Shown here one piece after another: positions 47,838 through 58,845 of a DNA stretch of 64,000 bases. Each line of letters starts with the position of its first letter. Within the stretch, counting starts at the first letter, position 1. A program made the position numbers and the translations under genes. The DNA comes from Polytrichum commune (lineage: Eukaryota > Streptophyta > Polytrichopsida > Polytrichales > Polytrichaceae), in contig OX485807.1 in NCBI GenBank assembly GCA_950295325.1, forward strand, positions 50,000,440 through 50,064,439, written 5' to 3'. Under the pieces are notes generated by a model. That model saw only the letters and a program-made list of their open reading frames with translations. It made no database searches and was not told where the DNA came from.

Positions 47838-48867
47838 AGTATATTTGCTGTAGTCAGTATCTTATCATCAAGAGTCTTGGCCACAATTTTGTTAGTTTGG
47901 AAGAGTCTGACCAAATTCTGTCACCACCTTCAAGGCTGTAAGAATGGCCTTTGTGCTTTATTTCTGATCCCTGTTTCATGAAGACCTCTAGCTGCATGAC
48001 ATTAGATTTGTCCCTTATGCAATTCCTCTCTTTCCCTCACCCGTGCACTCTACAATGCACTCATATTCTTTGAGTTCTTTAGCACTCTGGATTCTGAGTC
48101 CAGCCCTCCATGCTTAATCAATGAAATGTAAGGGAGGTAAGGTATTTTTTGAGGAGGTTTCTTGTCATCTCTTGACTTTGTGTGCAAGTGTTGGACTTGT
48201 GCACTATGGATCTTCTTAGAAATGATCACTTGGTTGTACATAGAACTTCTGTGGGATGGTCTGTAAGCATATCTGTAGTCTCTGCTTGGAGTTGACCTGT
48301 CTCTAGCTTATAGAGTAGTTGAGGTTGGTTTCTCACCTAGCGTTTAGGAATTCACCTACACTACTTGGGTAATCTGTGATAGAGGTCCGTGAATGAGTTG
48401 TCTCTGCAAACTGTGAGATGAGTTGCTTGAACAAATCTTACATCTTCATGTAAGTTATGCAGTGCAGGAGCTGCCCAGTTTTGCGGAGTTGCTGACTTGT
48501 GAATAGGGGGGTTGCCTTTAACATGTGGTTGGAGGATTGGTTTCTGCCAATGCTTCATTTTCAGAAACAAAGGAGCTGTTCCAACAGCTACAGGTCTTTC
48601 CTTCATTTCTATGTGCACCACCCAGCTCGTTGTCTGTTTCCACAAGAAATGTGCATCTGGTGTGCATGCAAATCTGCTCTTTCTGATTCTTTTGGAGAAG
48701 TTTGGATTTTTCCATTTTTTGCAGTCTTGGACTACTGAGAAATATTTTGAGCTGGAAATCTGGATGCTTTTCATGCTTTAATTGGATGTCAACAACAGAC
48801 CCATGGCCAAGGGGTAAAACGTTGTAATCTTATGTAACAGGCAGTGACCGGTTACAATTGAAGAGTA
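47838..48867. other. downstream flank of the PTB gene
   Basis: The probable 3' untranslated region is in the first few hundred bases. Overlapping open frames at 48361-48781 on both strands have no recognisable domain; I call no gene. Confidence 0.5.
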
Positions 48868-49195
48868 CACTAAAGAGTCCTATCACTGTGGGCCGCAGTA
48901 ATTTCTAGAGCCTGCGCTAATTCTCACATCTAGAATTAATGTGGGCCACATTAATTTCCAACCCATAAAATTTCTAGTTGAAAATTAGCATGGGCCTTGT
49001 TAATTGGTTTTTACAGAGAATCAATGTGGGTGATTGTTTATTTCTATGCTACTTTCGCCCTAAAACTAATATTCAATGTGTTGGTCCAAAGTCTTCTTGA
49101 AGACTTAAGGGGAAGACCCAGGGTCTTGGACTTTGATTGGGAAATTAGTGTGGCTAATGCTAATTTTCTACCCACACTAACAGGACAATTTAGTG
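48868..49195. mobile_element. TA-MITE subfamily M4, copy 2
   Basis: 328 bp, CACTAAAGAGTCCTATCACT at the left and, inverted, CACTAAATTGTCCTGTTAGT at the right, with TA on both sides (48866-48867 and 49196-49197). It is homologous to 35812-36109. Confidence 0.85.
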
Positions 49196-49650
49196 TAGTT
49201 GCAAAAACATGACATGGTGCAAGTGAGGGAATCTACTATTTGGGTTAATAGAACAGGATATTAAAGTACCATATGCACTGGAAAAAAGTGTACAGAACTC
49301 GAGCTGTGGCATTGATAAGTTTCCCTTTTTAACATTTTTGTGTCATTGAGCCTGAGCAGTGTAACAGCAGCAATGAAATTGCAACTACAGTCTTCACTAG
49401 ACGAGCTGTTGTTGCAATGTGGTCAAATGAAATCAAGGCTTCATGTTTAAGTGGACATGATTTCAAAAACCAGGGTGCATGCTTTGGTATGCTAGCCACT
49501 GCATGAAAATCACTCTTACCTGAAAACATACTTGAGGTGCAGATAATATGAAGTATTCTATTGCTGTTGCTGCAATTCTTTGCAGAAGCCTCAGTTTGCT
49601 TGAACTCACTGACTATAGCTTTAGGCTCACTCTTCCATTAAGATCCCTCT
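49196..49650. other. intergenic, no gene seen
   Basis: No convincing reading frame or repeat. Confidence 0.5.
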
Positions 49651-50140
49651 ACTTAGCGTTAACCCCTTAATTCTCAGGAGAAATGTGGTATTTTCAGCTG
49701 AATGCTGAATATTATTTAGTAAGATATTCATGCTGAATAAGATATTCATTTAGTAGCATTTGGGAGCTCATGAATAACTTATTCACTATCAAAATGAAGA
49801 TTCTCTTGCTCATTAAGTGGTCATATGGTCCCCTATTATGTTGACTATTGAGCATAGAATGGCTATAAGATTTTGAGCATTTAGTCCAATGTCTTTCAAA
49901 TACATGTCCTTTTGGTATCGGTTCTTGGAGTCACACCTAACCACGCAAATATAGGCGTCCGATAAAGAGAAGTAACCAAAGTAGGCATGTCTAGCTTAGG
50001 TTATCAAATCCAATGGAGTAGTTGTTTAAGGAGAATTGGCAAAGAATGTTCAGTGTCTTAGCATCACTGCATGCTACTGATAGATTGACTTTTTGGAAAA
50101 GTTCATTACATATCCCATGCTTGTTAGCAACAATCTGTCT
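49651..50140 (+). repeat. segment duplicated at 58.07-58.28 kb, interrupted by a family A copy
   Basis: 49651-49697 and 50021-50140 match 58071-58118 and ~58158-58276 (CTCAGGAGAAATG.GGTATTTTCAG, then AGGAGAATTGG.A..GAAT, GTCTTAGCATCACTGCATGCTA, TTTTGGAAAAGT). Between them this copy carries an inverted family A fragment (49765-49960) absent from the other copy. The 58 kb copy therefore approximates the unoccupied state. Confidence 0.75.
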
Positions 50141-51533
50141 GTGGGTGGGGGAAGTCACACCCTTGTAATTTAAAGGGACAATTGTAGGCTTCGCAAATGC
50201 AAATGAAATCTACAAAGCCCACTAACTTGTATGTCCTTCCCATATCCTTGCACCAAAGAGAGCACTGGTGCTATAAGTCCATCCCCTCCGATTCCTGGCG
50301 TTTCGCACTTTGAAGCCGACGAAGCACCAGTGCAACAGACAAGGTACAAGACATCAACTTAGTTTTGAGAAAGACATTGTGATAGGCTCATTCACATTCA
50401 CATTTAGGTTCAGATCTCATAGGCTAGCAAGAGATATGGTGTCCTCATTGTCAAATGAGGACTACTCTGCATGAGAAGAGTGTTATTGATGATGCTATGC
50501 AGAGACCTCCAAGAACGTTGTAGTCTTTGGGGGCCTTCTAATTCTTGAGATTGCATATAGACTTACATCAAGTTGCCGGGTGTAACATTGGAGTCGTCTT
50601 TCTTTATTTTATGATGATGGTTCCACAAGCTTATCGGCTTGTGTATATGCAGATGATGAAGAGGTGGGGAGTTAGTAGGAGTGTTCGACGGTTTTTATAT
50701 GCCGATGATTTAAGTGGGATGTACTTACTAGGAGTGTGTATGAAGGACAGAGATACCAATAGCTGGCATATTTGTTCAGTACTGAAGTTCTTGTACTGTA
50801 GCACAAAATGAAAATAGTACACTAATTATTGTATTTAGTGTCATATGGAAGTTTTTGTCACTGTGGTAAGTTTTTTAATGATACTTCTTATGAATAAGTT
50901 TACAAACATTGTAATGGATGATTGAAATTTGGATGGGATCCATTCCAATTATTGAAACAAAGTTTGGTGTATTCTGCTTGCTAACATTTTGGTAATGAAA
51001 TGTTTTCATGGATGATTGAGACTTCAATGAAAAATCACTCAGTGACAGTAATTGCAAGAATTGTATATCTACAATGCCCCAATTTTTTTTTACAAGGAAT
51101 GAAAATGATGTTAGGTTACATTTATTGTTGATGACACTACAATTAGTATTGAGCAAGACAATATAGAATTGGTGATAGCAATACAACCTAACCTCCAGAA
51201 AATCACCTCCTCAATGTCACTCCTCGTATATCCCCAAACCCTAGGGAATTGATGTTCTTTGTTCAAATCTCCCTCCTTGTTGTCACATTTTTCTCTCATA
51301 TATTACAAGTTTTGACATAAAAGTAAGCCACCAAAGAGTTCAAAACACATGCTTGCATGCATCACATTGTGATCGTTGTTGTTTTTGTGATATTCCATAA
51401 TGTCACATGCTACACTAAATCTCTATTCGCATGCATCCATGTTACCACAACATGCCTCCTTAATATCATATCATGTGCACTTTGATCGCCACAGGCGTGA
51501 CGTTAGGGAGGTTAGAGTTATGTAGTGTAGTTG
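50141..51533. other. intergenic, no gene called
   Basis: It contains an 11 bp perfect inverted repeat, GCACTGGTGCT at 50262-50272 and AGCACCAGTGC at 50323-50333. The open frame at 50545-50811 shows no recognisable protein. AT-rich elsewhere. Confidence 0.45.
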
Positions 51534-51600
51534 CACTAAATATCATATTTAGAGTCACTTACTATTTGGAATTACGCAAGGCTATATTTGATTACTATAG
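51534..51600. mobile_element. TA-MITE M1 left-end fragment
   Basis: CACTAAATATCATATTTAGAGTCACTTACTAT followed by AATTACGCAA, matching the M1 left end. No right end is found, so it is truncated. Confidence 0.6.
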
Positions 51601-52147
51601 ATCTCAAGATAAAAACGAAACATTTAAGCATTTAATCAAGCATATGGTACAACTTAGGGTATAGGTTAGTCTAATAAGACAACAATTAGTATAAATATGG
51701 TAGTATTAGGCTAATAATACAACAATTAAGGTGCTAATTATACACTTAAGACAAAAATGAAACATTTAAACCGTCAATCAAGAATATAGCGTGCCTCCTA
51801 AACCACACCCATTGATTAATCCATTGAACATGGTAGATAAATTTATAGGAGCATTTTGACACCGGAATAGATTCGAAGGTCCCAATTTAGTCTAGTGCAT
51901 GTGGGACCCAATTTTGATTCACTAACCACAACCCTATAAATGTCATCCCCCATAATATTAAGTGTTGTGAAACTTAATTGTCGAGATCACCGGGCATTGA
52001 CCACGGTAAGCTCTATGAAACTTAACCCTCAAGACCACTGGACCCTAGAATGGGGCCACACCACTTTACATGTGACAAGGTTGGGCCCCAAAAAAGTTCA
52101 TAAAGTAGGATGGGATTGAGGGCTTAATCAGGCCTCAAAATTTTTCT
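51601..52147. other. intergenic, no gene seen
   Basis: It includes a short local duplication of 'GAAACTTAA..TCGAGA/TCAAGACCAC' near 51970-52040. A GATTGAGGGCTTAATC word at 52116 repeats the end of the kinase last exon (~52173). Confidence 0.5.
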
Positions 52148-55100
52148 TTATCTCTTCCAATCCCAATCTTCAATTGAGGGCTTAATCGGCCTATAGCTCT
52201 GAACTTCTTTAAGACCTTCTTTCATCTTTCGAAGTTTTAATCGCATCATGAGATGCCTTTGTTTTTTCACACCCAGACCTTCTCCTGGCTCCTTGGGTGT
52301 TGCCAAGAGGCTTCCTCTCTTAAGTACTTGCCCAATCCCATCTCCCGTGTACCCTCCATCTCCGTGCTGAGACGTGCTCGTGCACATTTGCGTATCTGCA
52401 GCGGAGAAAATTCGAGTCAGAAATTCTGAAGAGCAACGTCGTCACCTTCTATAGCAGTGCATGGGAACTCCCATGCTAAAGGCGAGAAAAACCAAATTGG
52501 AGGATTCCATGTTACGTTTCCACAAAAGAGAGTGAGTTCGTATTGCCAGCCGTGTAAATAAGTCACACTTGCAGATAGTTAATGCACGCTAGACTTAATG
52601 CATTCTTGAGCTTGGAACTTGTAGAAAATGTTATTCAGAGCACTCAAAGTTGTCAATGTTTAATGTACATTGGGTTTACATTCTTGAACATAGCTTATGT
52701 GAGCTTGAAATTGGTGTATCTAGATTAGGAAAGGTAGTAATTTGCTTAATGACGAACCTGCATTCTCAAATGTGGCCTGTTCCTTCACTGCTGTAACTGT
52801 AGAAAGCAGAGTGCTCACAACGTCATGTGGTTCATCTGGGTTGTCATATTTTTGGCTTCTACTGGTTGCATTTCTTCTGCAAAACAGCAGAGTTCCTTTT
52901 CCTACTGAGAAAACTACGTCATGTAGTAATAACAAAAATGCAACGAATGACGTTCAAAACCCATGAAATCAAATCAATTAGAGTGATCGAAATGCTTCAA
53001 TGAGGTGACTGATGAAAAAAGAGCTAAAAACTCCACACCTCGTTAGTGGGTGAGCAAACTGTGCACAACTTGTGAAGCTGTCACTCCCACTTTTATGATG
53101 GTCATGTTCATGTTCCAGAATTGCCTCAAGCCTTGATCTCTCTCTCTCTCACCACATCACATCTATTCCACAAGACAATCAAATAGAGTCCATACCTTAA
53201 AGTGAAAGTAATAGGTCTCTCACTTGAAGGCACATGGAAATGACAAATTCCAATTGAAGTGATGGAAGCTGATGCATCTTGTCCTCACATTGACAACATA
53301 ATATTTTATTTGAGGATAAAGTTATAGGAGTCTCTAACTTGAACCTGCCAATTTACTCTCAAGCTTGCTAGTCACATCCTAAAACAACTTCAAGACCAGT
53401 GACCAAGTAATCCTGTAAAGAATTTTGATAAGTCGATCATATGTTACAGTTCATGCATAAGTCAGAAGGGCAGACTTACTCTTGGCGAATGCCAGCGAAG
53501 TGCAGATTGTCTGGTTGCTCTTGAGTATCATAAGGAGATGATCCAGTCAATAAATTTGTGATGGACACAAACTTTTGATTCCTCAACAACGCCTCAATGT
53601 ATTTGTAGCCAATGGGATCAATTCCGACTTGTTGCGAACTTCCACGTGCAATAGATGCAGAGTCCCTCAAAAGATCATGTTTGACCACTTCAAGCCTTGT
53701 GCAAATGTCTATAAATCTAGGCCTTGAACGAGGGGTTCCATTCCAACATTCTTCCAAAAGAGACACCAACTTTCCAGGACAATGGGAAGGAAGGTCGGGC
53801 CTTGCACCTCTCACTAATTCTCCATACATGTTGGATAAGTGAACATCCTCAAATGGTGTCTTCAAAGAAAGAATCTCTGCACAAGTCACACCAAAGCTAT
53901 AGACATCGGCTTTGAACCAAAATGCCTTTGCATGCCCTTTATATCCTTGTGTAGGGTTTTGTGCCTTTGGATGTATTCTGGAGCTCTATATCTTGTAGTG
54001 CCAACACCAGGTATAGATATTGTATTTGACTTGGAGACCTCCACTTTGGTCTTTGACAAACCGAAATCAACTAACTTCACAGAGAAATCGTCGTCGAGAT
54101 GTGGAGTGATCAATCTATTTACAACCACGTTTGACGGTTTGAGGTCTCGATGTGCAATCCTGAGGTCGTGCAGATAGCACATTCCCCGGGCGATTTGCAC
54201 GATAATATCAAGTGCCACAGACAGTGGAAATGGTTTTCTTCCCTTTTTTGCTTGATCCCGGATCAAATCAGAAAGGCTCATTTGCATAAGCTCCATCCCA
54301 ATGGAACATTGTCCCTTCGCCGGGTCATTGCTACAACAGAACAATTGGACAATGTTTGGATGGCTGAGACGAGATAAGATTCCCGCTTCTCGCACGAAAA
54401 TAGCCATCTCCACTTCCGTGCGAAACTCCTTCTTAGCGCACGGAATGCCAAGCCATTCTGTGCTACAAACACCACTGGCGCCAGACCCACCTCCAAGAAA
54501 GCCGTCATATTTCCAAGTGTATGGAGGTTCTGTTTCCTTAACCCACAAAATTGCACTGGTATACATGTCCAACTCATTGGCCTGGCCATGTTGAGGTAGG
54601 CAGTCCAATTTTCTCAGCAAGTATTTTGCGAGGCATTGCTCCCAAGAGTTTGAGGAGTCTTCAGTGTTGGCCAAGCGCTGAAGTCTCTTCTGCAAAAGTT
54701 CTCGATCTTCACGGACCTTATCCGGAGTTGCAGGTGAAAATGTTGAAGACTGGCGAAGATCCATAATCTGAAAATTCCATTCTCCACGCATTCCCTTGGC
54801 TTGCTCAAAAATGACATTGTAACATAAACCCATCTCCAACAAAATCTCCTGAAATGCCTTATCATTTTGTAACTGATATATTATTGATGCTTCACACCAA
54901 TTCTCATTCGAACAGTTAGAAACAAGCCGCTTTACTTTCTCTGAGATCGTATATAAGTTGCGTAAAGCCGGTGTAAAGGGGGTGGAAGATTGCCCGCAGT
55001 TTGATACGAGTGCTGTGACATTCTCAATGGTTTCCACAAGTTTAGATAGCAAATCTCGACACTGAGATTCATTGAGCAGGGTGTTGGAGTTTCTTGCGCG

Positions 55101-55187
55101 GTTGACTATCTCTTCCGCACTGTCTTTGCAGAGCCTTAAGAAATCGACAGGCATAACCCAGCCTGTAATGGCACGGAGCGCTTGCAT
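52148..55187 (-). CDS. Ser/Thr kinase with MLKL/MCAfunc-like N-terminus, frameshifted
   Basis: Minus-strand exons 55187-53480, 52876-52758 and 52395-52148 (stop). Residues ~1-200 are helical with the spaced C..L..L / TP.L..L / K.LV.NCS pattern of MLKL_NTD/MCAfunc bundles. The kinase domain has a Gly-rich loop (GGGSGASG, ~232-239), CAKKEF Lys (~252), HRDLKPSN (346-353), DFG (374-376) and APE (402-404), so catalytic residues are intact. Just after APE (about 53974-53977) the frame breaks. The other frame continues HPKAQNPTQGYKGHAKAFWF, KADVYSFGVTCAEIL and on to GIRQE. One missing base explains it and also makes the exon 1 phase (2) agree with exon 2. Introns are GT..AG. The C-terminal exons (RNATSRSQKYDNPDEPH.., ..KPSIEDWDWKR) are inferred from phase and splice sites only; a short alternative last exon at 53412-53379 is possible. 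Either a pseudogenising indel or a sequence error. Confidence 0.75.
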
Positions 55188-55850
55188 CTTGAGGTTCTTG
55201 ATGACTTAGTGTGTCTTAAGAACGAAGCATATCGCAGGATAGCTGGTCATTCATCTGCTACATAAAGGGCAGATGAATGACCTCAAAATGAACTAAGAGC
55301 TTATACTTCATCCGAACATTTCCAAGTTGGGTTGACGAGAGACACTAACATACAAAACTGCTGAAATTGGATCGTAATCAAGATCACCAGATGGAAAAGT
55401 GAGAGGCCCCACTTACCACCGCAAGCAATGGTCCGTTTAGCCGATGTGAGAGTACGAATTGCGCTCAGGAGTTTTTGCAAAGGAATTAGAGCAGCATCTC
55501 CTCGAAACCCTCTGATAAGCTGCACAGATCACCATTTAGGGCGCACAAATAAGCAAGCCGCAAGGTTATTTCCTACTAAATAACTAGGCCACAGTTTGAG
55601 ACAGCGTCGCGAGGAGAATGAAAGTGAGAGAAATCATACATCAACAGCCGTGACATACATTAGGAAGGGAGTAAAGTAAAGAGATGTACATGTAACAGAA
55701 TTCGACGCCTGGGTTGCCCCTATCAGCCGCCAACATACACCGATCGACAAGTCGGAGAAGCAGGAACGCGCGTGACACTCCTCATAGCAATTCGCTTCTC
55801 ATCCTCTTATATATATATTACAGAATTGGTGTAGCCAACAAGCTCTCTTT
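55188..55850 (-). promoter_or_regulatory. kinase 5' region: TATA box, upstream exon, uORFs
   Basis: On the minus strand a TATATATATAAGAG box lies at about 55805-55818. A candidate leader exon at 55519-55417 has a good acceptor (TCTGTGCAG) and donor (GGTG|GTAAGT). It reads openly (LIRGFRGDAALIPLQKLLSA) but does not join the kinase ATG in frame, so I treat it as untranslated. Three short upstream ORFs (11-20 codons) precede it. The transcription start was not verified. Confidence 0.45.
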
Positions 55851-56909
55851 CAATCCTGTGCCCCTGACACCAATGTATCCTTGATAGGAGGTCATTTTCC
55901 TGTGCTCTAGCAGATTCAATCGGTGTAGGAAATTTCATAAACTGGGAAGCACGAGAAAGGCTGAAGCAAGATGACGAGTACCTGGCTACAACCTATCGAT
56001 CTGCAGCCCATAATTAAGAAGAGTGGGAGGAAATAACATACACGAGGCTGCATGAAGTGGTTGGATTAGAGAAGCCTTGCGTGTAGAAAAGCTTGTGATA
56101 ATCCTTCCAAGGGCAAGCAAGATTCATGGCGTGCATAAACAGTCTTAGCCTGCCCCAGTCGGCAAAGTGACTAAAGTGGTCGGAAAAGGACTAATTCAAT
56201 AAGGCCCAGCTCACTGTTGTTTGTTGGTTGAAGAATCTGTGGACAGGACACAATGGGTCGGGGCGAAGTCCCAGCCTACATCTAAAGAGTCAAAGCAGTA
56301 TGATAGATATTGACTTCAAAATACTCGACAACAGAATGTGCACCTTGGTTTAGGATTCTTGTGAAAAAACTGTTGAGAGAGCAATAGAAGCTAATGAGTC
56401 TCTTGATTAGGTTTTGAGATAGAGAACTTGGTTCTCTTAGTTCTCATGTTTTAACATCATTCTACATTGAAATTTCTTTTATCCACATTTCATATGTGAA
56501 AATTACATAAATTTAATATGAACTATGTACTCAAACATATGTGAGACCCACCATACGTGCATATATTACCTCTGTATTATGGGGGGTCCAAGAGTACTGT
56601 ATTAACAATGTCACAGTCATATTATGGGAGGTACATTTTAACTAGAAAGTTCGGTTTACAATATTTGTGTCATTATACCAAGGTTGTCCGGTTATTGAGT
56701 GTCGTATAAAGACGTAGGACTTGTGGGGATGGGCTATGGCGACATCTAATGTTTGGGCGTCATGTGTCTCTGGATTTCGACGAAGCTTGAGGGTTTATCC
56801 ACGATGGAGGTTAGGGAGCAGGAAGCCACAAAACTGGCTCACTTGATGATTGCGTGCTTGGGTTTGTGGTTCTAGGTCTGATGCCGGCGGTTGTGCATTT
56901 AAAAGTTTC
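55851..56909. other. intergenic, no gene seen
   Basis: No convincing coding frame. GC falls to the window's background. Confidence 0.5.
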
Positions 56910-57215
56910 AGAGCATCTAAGAATACATCTTTGAAGAACTTAGCAAACGTGGGGAGATCGAGAAGGGACAAAAAAATCTGAAATATTCTGATGATTGAGG
57001 TGATCATGTGCGAAGCAATTTTCTGATAACTGAGGTGATGAAGCTGAGAAATTTGTGCAATCTAAGAGCATCTAAGAATACATCTTTGAAGAACTTAGCA
57101 AACGTGGGGAGATCGAGAAGGGACAGAGAATCTGAAATATTCTGATGATTGAGGAGATCATGTGCGAAGCAATTTTCTGATAATTGAGGTGATCAAGCTG
57201 AGAAATTTGTGCAAT
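56910..57215. repeat. tandem duplication, period 155 bp
   Basis: Copies 56910-57064 and 57065-57215 are almost identical (AGCATCTAAGAATACATC, AACGTGGGGAGATCGAGAAG and GAAATATTCTGATGATTGAG through GAGAAATTTGTGCAA), differing by a few substitutions and a small A-run indel. Confidence 0.9.
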
Positions 57216-57910
57216 TCGAACCTTTAGTTTGGAAGGAATTCAATTTCGTGGGGATGAGAGATGAATGGAAAGAAAGAAACAGGTTTACTGTACTTGTGGT
57301 GTATTGACAATCGAAGTACGGCCTTTGATTAATGCAGATGACTCCAGTTCGACGTAATCGGAGATTTCACAAGAAGAACTGTGCTCTTGTCAAATAGATA
57401 CAATCTTCCCTTCGAGGTACTTGCCTTCACCACTTTGATGCAGTAGTTGTGATCCTTGACAGTGATACTGTGAGTCATCAACGTTTTGTAAAATATACTA
57501 CCATGGTATTAAGTTTCGATGCAAGCTGAAAGCATACTTCGGTACAATTTCTTGACATCAGAGTTTCGTGGGTGTCATCCAGACACTGCATAATCGCCTG
57601 AGGAGTTCGGTTGCGATGAAGAGGTCCACTACTGAACCATCCACCACATACATGGAGCAAAAAAGATCCGTACCTGTGACAGTTCAATGAATTTTACCAG
57701 CAGGTTAATTATCCTGCATACTGAACACACACATGGGATTGGTTGGTAAGGCATCAGCTACCCATTGACTCAAATTCAAGTTTTTCTATGGATTCCTATT
57801 ATTCTGCACACATATTCCTAGAAGCTAAAGAGAATTTCGGCGAAGAGTTTCCCTCTGTTTTAGTTCATGTCCGTTTCCAGAATCTCTGGTACTTCCAGTA
57901 GAAGATAATT
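57216..57910. other. intergenic, possible exon remnant on minus strand
   Basis: A minus-strand frame at about 57670-57509 (FSSGPLHRNRTPQAIMQCLD then DTHETLMSRNCTEVCF) lies between an acceptor (GTCACAG) and a donor-like ATG|GTAGTA. Its phase does not fit the neighbouring exons, and I recognise no family. Confidence 0.25.
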
Positions 57911-58843
57911 TTAAATGAGTAGGTTTTGGGGTTTCTTATTCTGCATGGAGCAAATGTGGCTGCAGTTGATAGGTTTGTTTCTATCTGCATTGCCATGGAA
58001 CGTTCTCCTTTGTCTGATGACCTTTTCTGATAATGGTTCCTGTATACAAGCTTCATGATTCATGATCCATGTTTACTTAACGTTAACCCCTCGATTCTCA
58101 GGAGAAATGCGGTATTTTCAGAGTGGGACTAGTGTATTAAAACCCAACGGTACAGCTGATTAATCAAGGAGAATTGGAAGAGAATATACATTGTCTTAGC
58201 ATCACTGCATGCTATTAATCGATTGGCCTTTTGGAAAAGTGCATGACATATCATATGCTTGCTCGCAACAGTCTGCAGTGTTTTCCAGCGATTGCATTCG
58301 AGATGTGCATTTTCAACCTTGTTTTAAAAGAAAGGAAGTCTCAGAGGAGTATTTGAAAGAAAGGTTGTCCTTACCTTTATCTGAATTGTCATCTCAATTG
58401 CATCACCATGACACTGCTGTTTGGATTCCCATTTTCGTTGGTGCTCAACTATGTCTAGTAGATCTTCCACAAATGAACCACAGGTTGTGCAGAGAGTGTC
58501 TTTGCATTGTACCACTCCATCAGCGGAGGACTTTGAAATGTGGATATGTCGAGCCACATGATGCATATGAAAATTCTCAAATCTGCGGAAATTCTGTAAA
58601 ACAAATAAGCATGGAATTTCTTCAAATGCTAGACCACTGGAAATGGTGTGGTTAACTCAAGAGTCAGAACAGATTTTCGACATTCTGATAGTGACTAACA
58701 CATCTCACTCTGGGTGGGACACACAAATGCGCATTCAAAGAGGATCGATCCGTGACAAGGACAGAGTCTTCGATCTTGTTTGTTTCTTCCTCTTTTGTGC
58801 AGCTGATCATGTCCTGGAATTCACCAAGGTGATTTGAAATCAC
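57911..58843 (-). pseudogene. unrecognised gene, 5'-truncated (three candidate exons)
   Basis: Minus-strand exons at 58843(open)-58709, 58593-58375 and 58039-57911 have good GT..AG borders and all join in phase 0. Exon 1 reads LGEFQDMISCTKEEETNKIE and ends HLCVPPR|GTGAGA. Exon 2 is 73 codons (NFRRFENFHMHHVARHIHIS, later CKDTLCTTCGSFVEDLLDIV). Exon 3 is 42 codons to a stop. The 5' side is cut off by a G-family MITE end at 58844, so the gene is probably broken. The intron between exons 2 and 3 contains the segment also found at 49.7-50.1 kb. I do not recognise the family. Confidence 0.45.
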
Positions 58844-58845
58844 CT
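58827..58845. repeat. 19 bp perfect palindrome at a MITE junction
   Basis: AGGTGATTT-G-AAATCACCT, overlapping the first two bases of the G-family element. It may be a coincidence of the target site, or a product of hairpin repair at a hAT excision or insertion site. Confidence 0.8.

Noticed and set aside
48361-48781. 137-codon minus-strand ORF downstream of PTB
   Set aside because: It overlaps equally long frames on the other strand in the PTB 3' region and matches nothing I recognise.
50680-50715. YADD motif as a reverse transcriptase fragment
   Set aside because: Only the four residues match; flanking residues lack other RT blocks and the other strand shows nothing.
55417-55519. Coding first exon of the kinase
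   Set aside because: It has good splice sites and an open frame, but no acceptor near the kinase ATG joins it in frame; the ATG at 55187 gives a natural N-terminus.
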